Made by a program: the position numbers and the translations under genes
The notes under the pieces: model-generated
Databases searched by the model: none
What the model was told of the DNA's origin: nothing
What the model saw: only the letters and a program-made list of their open reading frames with translations
Assembly (NCBI RefSeq): GCF_017968845.1
Contig: NZ_CP072876.1
Coordinates: 992,001-1,056,000 of the forward strand
Direction of reading: 5' to 3'
Length of the DNA stretch: 64,000 nt
Source of the DNA: Microbacterium sp. NIBRBAC000506063
GTDB lineage: Bacteria > Actinomycetota > Actinomycetes > Actinomycetales > Microbacteriaceae
In this document: positions 55,971 to 64,000 of the stretch, piece by piece
Layout of the letters: every line of letters begins with the position of its first letter
Position numbering within the stretch: the stretch's first letter is position 1

Positions 55971-56595
55971 GAACCGCTCCTTTCTGCGGCCTCGACCGCA
56001 TCACGGGCCGTCTGTTCGACGGCGGCATCCTGTCCTTGTCTCCATGCCGTGCTCAGCGCGCCGGCGAGGCCCGCTGCGGCGGCCCCGGCGTCGAGCCAGG
56101 CGCCGACGCCGTCGGCGGCGATGCCACCGGTGGGCATGAGCCGGACGTCCGGCATCACGTCCCGGAGGGCGGAGATGAAAGAGGTACCCAGCGAAGACGC
56201 GGGGAAGATCTTGACGGCGAAGGCGCCGGCGCGCGCGGCGCGCGCGACCTCGGTCGGGGTGAACGCGCCGGGCATGAAGGGGACGTCGAGCTCGATCGCG
56301 CGGGCGATGAGCTCCTCGTCGATCAGGGGGAGACGGCGAACTTCGCCCCGGCGGCCGCCGCGCGCTCCAGCTGCTCGGCGGTGAGGACCGTGCCTGCGCC
56401 GATGACCGCCTCCGGTTCCTGGTCGCGCAGCTTCTCGATGAGCAGCTCGGCACCCGGCACCGTGAAGGTGATCTCGATGAGACGCACGCCGCCGCGGATG
56501 GCGGCCCGCGCGATCCGCTCCGCGGCCTCGATCGAATCGTTGCGCACGACCGCGACGACCGGTGCGGCCGCCAGTGCGCGCTCCAGCGCGGTCAT
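55967..56595 (-). CDS. eda: KDPG/KHG aldolase, one frameshift
   Basis: About 210 aa. VVAVVRNDSIEAAERIA, IEITFTVPGAELLIEKL (catalytic Glu), EAVIGAGTVLTAEQLERAA, then after a shift near 56330 the Schiff-base Lys in AFAVKIFPASSLG and LMPTGGIAADG. It splits KDPG to pyruvate and glyceraldehyde 3-phosphate. Kinase and aldolase are adjacent, as in the classical uronate route. Confidence 0.9.
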
Positions 56596-57527
56596 CGGGT
56601 CACCGCCAGCTCAGCGCGACGATCATCGAGCTCGCCCTCGTAGGGAAGGCCCTGATAGTCGCCGCGGCATCCGATCACCCGTGCGGCGACCTTCGCCCCG
56701 CGCGACAGTGCGTCGGCGATCGTGCCGCCGGAGAGCATCGTGTCCAGGTAGCCGACGACGAAGCCGTCCCCGGAACCGACCGGGTCGACCACCGGGACCT
56801 GCTCGGCCTCGACGGAGATGCGGTCGCCCGCGAAGAACGCCGTCGCCCCGCCGTTTCCGCCCTTGAGGACGACGGTCTCCACGTCGAGGCCCTGCGCGTA
56901 CTGCTCGGGCGTCGACTCGGTGCCCGCGCAGAGCGCCGCCTCGCCGCGGCCGAGGAAGACCTCGTCGGCGAGGGCGGCCGCGTTCTCGAACTCACGGACG
57001 AGGACGTCGTCGCTCGCGAGCGTGCGGCGGAAGTTCGCGTCGAGGCTGACCCGGGCGCCGGCGCCGCGGGCGCGCTGCATCGCCTCGAGCGCGGCGTCGC
57101 GCGCGGAGGCGGAGAGGACCAGGGTGATGCCGGTCACGTGCAGGCGGCGGATGCCGGAGAAGTCCTGGGGGATGTCGGCCGGGCTCAGGGTCGCACCGGC
57201 GGCGTGGCGGCGGTGGTAGGTCACGCCGACCCGACCGGGCGCGGTCTGCTCCTTGATGAGCACCGCGGTGGGGAGGTCGGCGACCGTGCGCACCCCGGAG
57301 ACGTCGACGCCCTCGCCGCGCAGCGTGCGCACGATCTCACGACCGCCCGCGTCGGTGCCGACGCGGCCGATGTAGGCGACGGAGCGTCCGAGGCGGGCGA
57401 GCCCGATCGCGACGTTGCTCTCTGCTCCGACGACATACTTGCGGACGCGGGAAGCGGCGTCGAGGCGGTCCTCACCGCTGTCGAAGCAGATCAGCGACTC
57501 GCCGAGTGTCAGGAGTGTCATCCTCAT
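56592..57527 (-). CDS. kdgK: 2-keto-3-deoxygluconate kinase (PfkB family)
   Basis: 311 aa, intact. MTLLTLGESLICFD, GAESNVAIGLARLGRSVAYI and the C-terminal PfkB signature VVDPVGSGDGFVVGYLDTML with the catalytic Asp in GSGD. It phosphorylates KDG to KDPG for the aldolase. First gene of the nine-gene minus-strand operon; the promoter lies in 57528-57631. Confidence 0.9.
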   Translation of the reverse strand: MRMTLLTLGESLICFDSGEDRLDAASRVRKYVVGAESNVAIGLARLGRSVAYIGRVGTDAGGREIVRTLRGEGVDVSGVRTVADLPTAVLIKEQTAPGRVGVTYHRRHAAGATLSPADIPQDFSGIRRLHVTGITLVLSASARDAALEAMQRARGAGARVSLDANFRRTLASDDVLVREFENAAALADEVFLGRGEAALCAGTESTPEQYAQGLDVETVVLKGGNGGATAFFAGDRISVEAEQVPVVDPVGSGDGFVVGYLDTMLSGGTIADALSRGAKVAARVIGCRGDYQGLPYEGELDDRRAELAVTR

Positions 57528-57595
57528 CCTTGAATGATGTTCGGTAGCTTGTACGACGACGGTAGGCTATCGTGACGATGTAGTCAAGTAGCGGA

Positions 57596-57612
57596 ACAAG
57601 ATTCACTCTTGT
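57596..57612. promoter_or_regulatory. ACAAGA-N5-TCTTGT inverted repeat, candidate KdgR operator
   Basis: ACAAGA (57596-57601) and TCTTGT (57607-57612) lie in the divergent promoter region between kdgK and the IclR gene, 19 bp before the preferred GTG at 57632. Candidate binding site for the IclR regulator. Confidence 0.5.
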
Positions 57613-57631
57613 GAACGCGAAGGAGAAATCA

Positions 57632-58432
57632 GTGGCACAGTCAGTGATCGACGCAGACACCGGCGCAGAGCAGGACTTCGTCCCCGTGAAGTCGGCGGAC
57701 CGTACGCTCGACGTGCTCGAAGCCCTGGCTTCGGGAGCGGCGAGTCTCGCGGATCTCGCGCAGCGGCTGCGCATCCCCAAGAGCAGCCTGCACAGCATCC
57801 TGCGCACGCTCGACCACCGGGGGTGGATCGAGACGAACGCGGCACGCTCGACCTACAGTCTCGGTCTGAACGCCCTGCTGATCGGCTCCTCCTACGTCGA
57901 TCAGGATCCGACCGTGACCCGCACCTCCGACATCATGGACCGCCTCGCGGCCGACACCGGCGAGACCATCCACCTCGCCCGGCTGGAGGCCACCGATGTC
58001 GTCTATCTGGCCAAACGCGAGTCCGTGCATCCGCTGCGCATGTTCTCCGCCATCGGCCGCCGCCTGCCCGCGCACGCCACCGCCCTCGGCAAGATCCTTC
58101 TCGCCGACCTGCCCGACGAGAAGGTCCGCACGACCTTCCCCGAGCAGCTGGCCGGCACGACCGCCCACACGATCACCTCCCGCGACGCACTCGTCGAGCA
58201 CCTCGGCGACGTCCGTCGCGCGGGCTACGCCATCGACGCCGAAGAGGCCGGTCTCGGCATGCGCTGCTTCGCCGTCGCTCTCCCGTTCCAGTTCCCCGCG
58301 AAGGACGCCATCAGCTGCTCTGCGCCGATCGCGCGGCTGACGCCCGAGAAGGAACAGGAGATCATCACGCTTCTCCTCGCGGCCCGCGAGGAGTTGAGCC
58401 ACCAGTTCGGTGGCCGGAAACGGACGATCTGA
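57632..58432 (+). CDS. IclR-family regulator, KdgR-like
   Basis: 266 aa from GTG 57632 (AAGGAG six bases upstream); the GTG at 57611 lacks this spacing. Winged HTH residues 25-75 (SLADLAQRLRIPKSSLHSIL) and an effector domain ending in AGLGMRCFAVALPFQFPAKD. Divergent from the kdg operon, which it most likely represses until 2-keto-3-deoxygluconate is present. Intact. Confidence 0.87.
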   Translation: MAQSVIDADTGAEQDFVPVKSADRTLDVLEALASGAASLADLAQRLRIPKSSLHSILRTLDHRGWIETNAARSTYSLGLNALLIGSSYVDQDPTVTRTSDIMDRLAADTGETIHLARLEATDVVYLAKRESVHPLRMFSAIGRRLPAHATALGKILLADLPDEKVRTTFPEQLAGTTAHTITSRDALVEHLGDVRRAGYAIDAEEAGLGMRCFAVALPFQFPAKDAISCSAPIARLTPEKEQEIITLLLAAREELSHQFGGRKRTI

Positions 58433-58442
58433 GGAGGATCAC

Positions 58443-58664
58443 ATGCCCAACATCACCGTCGAGCTCCTGAAGGGGCGCACGATCGAGCAGCGTCGCGACT
58501 TCGCCGAGGCCGTCACCGCGAGCGCCGTCGACATCCTCGGCGCCCGCCGCCAGGACGTCCGCCTCGTCTACAGCGAGATCACCGCCGACTTCGTCGCCAA
58601 CGGCGGCGTGCTCGCCAGCGAGGACAACTCGCGCGCGGAGGTCGTCGCCAAGCACGGCGCCTGA
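58443..58664 (+). CDS. 4-oxalocrotonate tautomerase-family protein
   Basis: 73 aa. Pro-1 is exposed after Met removal (MPNITVELLKGRTIEQRRDF), the catalytic base of the family; Arg residues at 12 and about 36-39 fit its substrate site. GAGGATCAC precedes the ATG. Ten bases follow the IclR stop, so they are co-transcribed. It may tautomerise an enol intermediate of the uronate route. Confidence 0.8.
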   Translation: MPNITVELLKGRTIEQRRDFAEAVTASAVDILGARRQDVRLVYSEITADFVANGGVLASEDNSRAEVVAKHGA

Positions 58665-58670
58665 CGACCC

Positions 58671-58720
58671 GACGAGAGAACGCGGTGACCCTCCCGGAGG
58701 CGTCACCGCGTTCTCTCGTC
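58671..58720. terminator. Perfect 19-bp stem terminator
   Basis: 58671-58689 pairs with 58702-58720 around a 12-base loop. It separates the tautomerase from the convergent glycosyltransferase gene and can act in both directions. Confidence 0.85.
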
Positions 58721-58730
58721 CCGGGACCGC

Positions 58731-60092
58731 TCAGCGGCGAGCGGGCACGGCGACCTCGCGCTGCGGAGGGGCGGCGGCCACGCGCGGCGTCTTCACCCAG
58801 GTGTTCCGACCGCGCGCGATGTTGACGATCGCCTTGAGCGACACCCACAGCCAGGCGTAGCTGTACGCCGTGAACGCGACGCCCGCCGCCGGCACCTCCC
58901 ACCAGCGGAACGGATGCCGGCTGTTGACCTGATAGGTGCCCATGAACACCACGACGGGCAGCAGCGAGAGGGCCACGCTCGCCAGGCGCCGGGGGATGCC
59001 GTAAGGCACGAAGACGAGGAAGTCGTTGACGACATCCACGACGCCGACGGCGCCCAGCAGCGCCACCCCCATCGTGGCCGACACCAGCAGCACCGTCACC
59101 ACCAGGACGAGGTAGAGGATCAGGTCGAAGCGCGTCGCCAGACGCACCCGCCCTGCCGCGGCGAGTCCGCCGATGTGCCGCCAGCACTGATAGTGCCCCT
59201 GGATCCACCGTGTACGCTGCCGGATCAAGGGCTTCCACTCGGTCAGGCCCTGCTGCGCGACGAAGGTCGCGTAGCAGAACCGCGTCCGCCACCCGGCTCT
59301 GACCAGCCACAGGCCCAGATCGAGGTCCTCGGTCAGCGCGCCCCGGCTCCACGGCCCGTCGCCGCCGGCCGCGCCCCGGTCGATGCTCGCCAGCGCCGCC
59401 AGGCGGGTGAACTGTCCGTTGCCGCCCAGCCCCGAGGAGCCGATCCAGTCGCGGGCGATCTGCACGAGGCAGGAGAAGCCCACGAACTCGATGTCCTGCA
59501 TCCGGGCGAGCAGATTGTCGCGGGCGTTCGCGATGCGCACGCCGATCTGCACCGACCCCACGCGGGCATCGTCGAAGAACGGCGCCACCTTCTCCAGCGC
59601 GTCCTTCTCCAGCCGCCCGTCGGCGTCGACGATCACCAGCACGACCTCATCGCGACGGCGCCCGCCCATCCACGGATCGCCCTCGGCGATCCAGCGCTCC
59701 AGCAGCCGATAGCAGTGGTTGAGGACCTCGCTCTTGCCCTGCGCGGCCTCGGGGAGCACCCGTCGACTCAGCCGGATGCGGGCGTCGGTCGCCGCCCAGC
59801 GCGCGGCGATCTCACCCGTCGCGTCCTCGGAGGCGTCGTCGACCACGAGCACGCGGTAGTCGCCGGAGTAGCGCAGCCGCGACATCGCCGAGAGGGTCCC
59901 CTCGAGCACGAGCTCCTCGTTGCGGGCCGGGATGAGGAGCACCATGAGCGGAGGCGCCGCCGAGCGGCTCCGGGGCTGCCGCGGACGAACCAGGCTCGCC
60001 AGGAACAGCAGCCCGTAGTACATCACGATCGCGCCGATCACCCAGCTGACGATCGTGATGTCGATCGTCATCGGCGCCGCGGTCGAGGTCAC
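58731..60092 (-). CDS. Family 2 membrane glycosyltransferase (synthase type)
   Basis: 453 aa, intact. An N-terminal helix, then the GT-A domain with LIPARNEE, VVDDASEDATGEIAARW, VDADG, LTEDLDLG and QRTRWIQGHYQCW (the Q/RxxRW motif), followed by four C-terminal helices. This set (D, DxD, TED, QxxRW) marks processive polysaccharide synthases. Possible product: a surface polymer built from an amino sugar made by WecB. GTG 60092 overlaps the lipoprotein stop. Confidence 0.87.
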   Translation of the reverse strand: MTSTAAPMTIDITIVSWVIGAIVMYYGLLFLASLVRPRQPRSRSAAPPLMVLLIPARNEELVLEGTLSAMSRLRYSGDYRVLVVDDASEDATGEIAARWAATDARIRLSRRVLPEAAQGKSEVLNHCYRLLERWIAEGDPWMGGRRRDEVVLVIVDADGRLEKDALEKVAPFFDDARVGSVQIGVRIANARDNLLARMQDIEFVGFSCLVQIARDWIGSSGLGGNGQFTRLAALASIDRGAAGGDGPWSRGALTEDLDLGLWLVRAGWRTRFCYATFVAQQGLTEWKPLIRQRTRWIQGHYQCWRHIGGLAAAGRVRLATRFDLILYLVLVVTVLLVSATMGVALLGAVGVVDVVNDFLVFVPYGIPRRLASVALSLLPVVVFMGTYQVNSRHPFRWWEVPAAGVAFTAYSYAWLWVSLKAIVNIARGRNTWVKTPRVAAAPPQREVAVPARR

Positions 60093-60670
60093 GGCGAGTC
60101 CGGCAGGAGGAGTTCGGGCATGTCGTCCAGGAGATCCTCGCCGGAGAGCTCCGAGAGCTCCCGCAGCGCCTGGGTCCAGCTGTCATCGGCCTCGCCGAGC
60201 GCGTCGAACCACTTCGACGACAGTGCCTCGTCGTCCGCGGTCCAGTCCGCCAGCTCCTCCGCGAGCTCCGCGTACTCCGTCAGCGACTCCACCAGGAGGG
60301 CGGCCGGCGTGCCTGCGGGCGGCTCGATCATGGTCGCCTCCTGGATGAGGCCGAGAAGATCCGTGCCGACCTGCTCGGCCTGCGCGGGGATGAGGTCCTG
60401 CGGGATGCCGTCCTCGTGCGTCGTGCTCATGCCCAGCCCGTGCAGCAGGAAGACCTGGTCGCGGCTCCGCTTCCCGATCGCGGAGGCGGCGACGATGAGG
60501 GGGAGTTCACATCGGTCGTGCCGGCAGCGGGAGGGGCGGCGTCGTGCCCTCGGGGGCCGCGCCATCGCCTCCCCAGCAGCCGACGATTCCCAGGCCGAGC
60601 GTCAGGACGAGAGCGGCGGCGGCCGCCCGGCGGACGAAGCGCGGGTTTCGGTGGGGGTGCGGTGAGACAT
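60089..60670 (-). CDS. Putative lipoprotein, frame broken by about two shifts
   Basis: From ATG 60670 a basic start, then a helix with lipobox (AALVLTLGLGIVGCWGGDGA), a Pro/Thr spacer, and after shifts near 60640 and 60530 a body reading SRDQVFLLHGLGMSTTHEDG and ELSELSGEDLLDDMPELLLP. The Leu/Glu-rich C-terminus is acidic helix. No family recognised. It lies between wecB and the synthase and so may assist polymer export or assembly. Confidence 0.55.
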
Positions 60671-60679
60671 GACTTTCCT

Positions 60680-61832
60680 TCAGCGTGCGAGATGTGAGTG
60701 GCGGACGGCCACGAGGTCCAGTGCGGTCACGATGCGCTCGCCGGCCTTCCCGTCGCCGAACGGGAGGCTCCGACAGGAGAGCCTCTCATGCGCGTCGGCG
60801 TCGGTGAGCAGGCGCCCCGCCTCGGCGGCGATCTTGTGCGGATCCGTGCCGACGAGCAGCAGACCCCGGCATCCGCCCCTCCGGCCGCTCGGTCGTGTCG
60901 CGGGCGACGAGGGTCGGCACGCCGAGCGAGCACGCCTCCTCCTGGATGCCGCCCGAGTCCGTCAGGACGAGCGTCGCGAGACGGAGGGTCCGGACGAGGT
61001 CGGGGTAGCCGAGCGGTTCGGTCAGGACGATGCGGGGGTCACCGGCCAGCCGGGGAGGATCTCGGCGCGCACGACGGGGTTCGGATGCACGGGGAAGACG
61101 ACCCGCAGCTCCGGATGCGCGGCGACGATCGTCCGGACGGCGTCGGCGATCGCGGCGATCCCCCGTCCCAGGACTCGCGGCGATGCGCCGTGACCAGGAG
61201 CGTCGGCGACCGCTCGATCTCCTGCAGCGCGAGCGCCTCCGGTCCCTGAAAGGGCAGATCCCGCTCGATCGTCGCGAACAGCGCGTCGACGACGGTGTTG
61301 CCCGTCTCCACGACGCGCTCGGGCGCGACGCCCTCCGCGCGGAGCCGGTCGGCCGCCAGACGGGTCGGGGCGAAGTGCAGATCCGCCGCCTGGGTGATCA
61401 TGCGGCGATTGACCTCCTCCGGGAAGGCGAGAGCCGGTCGTCGGTGCGCAGGCCTGCTTCGACGTGTGCGACCGGGATGCGCCGGTAGAAGCCGGCGAGG
61501 GCGCCGGCGAGGGCCGTGGACGTGTCGCCCTGCACGATCACGACGTCGATGTCGGCGTCGTCCAGCGCGGCGGCGATCCGGGAGATCGCCTGACCGGCGA
61601 GGTCGGCGAGGCCCTGGCCCTCGGTCATGAGCGCGAGATCGACGTCGGCAACGATGCCGAAGTGGCCCAGCAGGGGCTCCACGAGGTCGCGGTGCTGGCC
61701 GGTCGAGATGACCACGGGCTCGTAGCCGGGTCGGCTGCGCAGTGCGTCGATGACGGGAGCGAGCTTGATCGCCTCCGGGCGCGTGCCCAGCACGACGCCC
61801 ACGCGGATCGGATCCTGGACGAGCACGGTCAT
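60680..61832 (-). CDS. wecB: UDP-N-acetylglucosamine 2-epimerase, about four frameshifts
   Basis: About 385 aa. [67 protein letters not shown], then after shifts [30 protein letters not shown] and [11 protein letters not shown]; the end reads [20 protein letters not shown] and [18 protein letters not shown]. Shifts lie near 61420, 61165, 61055 and 60880. It makes UDP-ManNAc for a surface polymer. ATG 61832 overlaps the upstream stop. Confidence 0.87.
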
Positions 61833-62384
61833 CAGTACACCGAGATCGGGAAGAAGGTCACGACGCCGCCTTCGCGCACCTGCACCTCGACACCGTAGTG
61901 CTTGTCGTCCTCGAGGTCGCGGTACAGGGTGATGTCGATGAGCTCGCCGGCGACCTCCATCGTGACGATGACCTGGTACGCGCCGGGGATCAGCTCGACG
62001 ACGGAACGGAAGGTGTCGGTGTCGTCGATGCGGATGACGGCCTCCTCCCCTCGGTCTCCTCCGCCGCGCCCCTCAGCGTGACGGTGATGTCCGAGACCGG
62101 GACCCCGCGGACGTCGACCGCGCCGTAGATGACCTGGCTGCCCCGATCCGCCGCATCCGACGTCGAGACCTGCTCGGCGGTGATCTCGCGCTCCGCCGCG
62201 GGAGTCTCGGTGAGCTCGACCATCGTCAGGTTCAGCGAGGGGTCCGTCGGCGTCAGCACAAACGCCACGATCCCCCGACGACGAGCAGCGAGACCGCTGC
62301 GGCCAGCACGGTGTAGAGCGGGCGGCGCCGGGGACGTTCCCGTCCGCGCAAGGGTGTCGCGCCCACCGCTTCCTCTTCCTTCAT
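61832..62384 (-). CDS. Type II membrane-anchored hypothetical protein, two frameshifts
   Basis: About 184 aa from ATG 62384. A basic cytosolic start (PLRGRERPRRR), a helix (YTVLAAAVSLLVVGG), then after a shift near 62275 an extracellular domain (VAFVLTPTDPSLNLTMVELT, VIYGAVDVRGVPVSDITVTL) and after one near 62050 VIVTMEVAGELIDITLYRDL ending ISVY. Beta-sandwich-like. Not assigned to a family; it belongs to the wecB-synthase operon. Confidence 0.6.
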
Positions 62385-62440
62385 TGTGCTCTTCCTCATA
62401 TTCGTTGCTGTCTGTACGCGTCCTCGGGTTGGACGCGTCC

Positions 62441-62473
62441 CTGCCCGCCCCGGTGCATCACCGGAGCGGGCAG
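62441..62473. terminator. Hairpin downstream of the surface protein gene
   Basis: CTGCCCGC (62441-62448) pairs with GCGGGCAG (62466-62473), with CCGGTG/CACCGG inside. A second smaller dyad ACGCGTCC/GGACGCGT lies at about 62416-62438. Together they end the surface protein gene before the polymer operon begins. Confidence 0.7.
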
Positions 62474-62514
62474 GGTCCTTCTGCTGTGACCTCCGTGTGG
62501 GGAGGCCGTCATCG

Positions 62515-64000
62515 TCAGGGTGTGGGGTTGAGGGTGGCGTTGACCCCGGTGACCGTCTGCCCGCCGGTGACCGTCAACGCGGTGCTGCCGGTGTACCCGG
62601 GAGAACCGGATGCGGTCCCGTCCCACCACTGGGTGTGATGGCCGCCGGAGTGATCGGCGAACGCGACCCGGTACTCACCCGCGGTCACATCCCCGATCCA
62701 CCACGACCCGTCCGCACCCGTGCACGTGGCATGGGTGGCCGGCCCCGTCTCCCCTCATAGAGGTAGATGCACACCCCGAAAGCGGTGCCCCGCCCGCGGT
62801 GACCTGCCCCGTCACCGCACCGGCCGCAACCGGCAGCATGCTCGCATCCGCCGTGACCGTCCCGCCCCGGCAGGAACGACCACCGCCGCGGCACCGGCCT
62901 GCGAGGCCGCACCCCCGGGCTGGCCATCCCACCACTGGGTCAGAAGCACCCCGGCCGGATCGAAGAACGCCACGTCATAGCCCTGCGCGTCGATCCCATA
63001 CAGGCCATACCCGCCGGCCGCATCCGCACACGTCGCGAACGACGCCGCATCCGACACCCCCGCTCATACGCGAACACACACACCGACCCAGCAGGACCGG
63101 ACGGAGCCGTCACCGCACCGACCAAGTGACCAGTCGGCTCACCCTGCAGCGAGACGTCCAGTGCCGAGGTCTCCCCGGCGTCGACGACGACGGGCTCCTC
63201 CAGCCACAGGGTGGCGTAGGCACCCGAGGGGTCGGCGACGGCGACCACGTACTCGCCGGCCGTCACTCCGCCCACGTAGTAGACGCCGTCCGCACCCGCG
63301 CAGGAGGCGAAGGAGGCACTCGGTGCCGCATCGCTCTCGTACAGGTAGATGCACGCGCCTTCCAGCGGCGAACCGCCCGCCGTCACCGCACCCGACACCG
63401 CGCCCGGCTCACCGGCGGCGACCGTGATGGTCACCGTCGCCGCGGGGACTCGGCGGTCCCGTCGCTGGCGCGGTAGGTGAAGGTGTCGGCACCGGAGAAT
63501 CCGGCATCCGGGGTGTAGGTGAACGAACCGTCGGCGTTCAACTCCAGCTCGCCGTTCGCCGGCTCCGTCACCAGGACCGCCGTGAGAGTGTCGCCGTCGG
63601 CATCCGTGTCGTTGCCCAGCACACCGGGCGCCGCCACCGTCAGCACCTGACCGAAGCCGGTCGTGTAGCTGTCGCCGATCGCGACCGGGACCTGGTTCGA
63701 GCCCGACTCGCCGACCGTCAGCTGGAGCGTCGTGGAGATCTTCCCCTCGGCGTTCACGAACGGCGGACGCAGCAGGGTGCCCTCGATGATGTGCACGCCC
63801 GGGGTGTTGACGATCTCCTCGTCGAAGTCCCAGTCCACGACGATGGAGCGGTTGTCGCGCGATCCATCGCTGTAGAGGACCTCGGCGAAGCGGGGAAGAG
63901 TCGCCTCCTCGCCCGGCTCCACGCGGAGCTGGAACGACTGCACCTCGTCGATGGCGATGCCGCCCTCGGGGTTGGTGCGGACGTAGATCTGCGCCTCGGC
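62515..64000 (-). CDS. Repeat-containing surface protein, 5' end outside window, several frameshifts
   Basis: At least 495 codons. A cadherin-like unit (VLGNDTDADGDTLTAVLVTE, YTPDAGFSGADTFTYRASDG) is followed by three tandem units of about 70-80 residues, each with a Cys-IYLYE or CVFAYE strand, a second Cys (FASCAGADG, FATCADAAG, HATCTGADG) and an ending such as GEYRVAFADHSGGHHTQWWD. They resemble carboxypeptidase-regulatory or SpaA/Cna-B folds. Shifts near 63445, 63060, 62865, 62800 and 62750. Ends NATLNPTP without a sorting signal. Possibly a large secreted adhesin or wall protein. Confidence 0.75.

Overview
The window is high-GC actinobacterial chromosome, most likely Microbacterium or a close relative in Microbacteriaceae. 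This is inferred from the gene order fhaA-fhaB-pstP-rodA-pbpA-pknA-pknB-glutamine amidotransferase-sortase E-crgA-rhomboid-cyclophilin, from frequent GTG starts and four-base ATGA/GTGA overlaps, and from the codon style. No rRNA and no CRISPR array were seen.

Layout. 1-6.2 kb: an HTH-nucleotidyltransferase gene cut by the left edge, then a minus-strand phenylacetate-type beta-oxidation operon (thiolase remnant, paaF, paaH, paaZ, paaI), a lipoprotein and a TetR/PaaR-like regulator with a matching palindromic operator. 6.3-10.5 kb: two small membrane proteins, an MDR oxidoreductase, and a secreted trypsin-like protease module bounded by a 302-bp direct repeat of the oxidoreductase 3' end. 10.48-30.85 kb: a genomic island integrated at the 3' end of tRNA-Leu(CAG). 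It carries a BlaI/CopY-type repressor with an M56 peptidase, a divergent copper cluster (CopC-CopD, YcnI, DUF5134-like; CopZ, CopD-CtaG, CopA), a MobF relaxase, a Fic/VbhA-like pair, an excisionase, an integrase, and a desaturase plus diacylglycerol-kinase-like operon. 30.9-43.8 kb: the cell-wall and division signalling cluster. 43.9-48.1 kb: small housekeeping genes and an IS remnant. 48.1-58.7 kb: a 2-keto-3-deoxygluconate catabolic operon (kdgK, eda, kduI, kduD) with a sugar ABC transporter, an aldehyde dehydrogenase, a divergent IclR regulator and a tautomerase. 58.7-64 kb: a surface-glycan block (GT2 synthase, lipoprotein, UDP-GlcNAc 2-epimerase, membrane protein) next to a repeat-bearing surface protein cut by the right edge.

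About fifty coding regions appear broken by single-base shifts. Where I read them closely they are one-base losses in runs of three or more C or G, and they hit essential genes (rodA, pknB) as often as accessory ones. I therefore treat them as likely sequence errors and annotate the genes across the shifts. Three sites of the form CTAC-N5-GTAG, one before the repressor gene and one before each copper operon, suggest one copper regulon inside the island.
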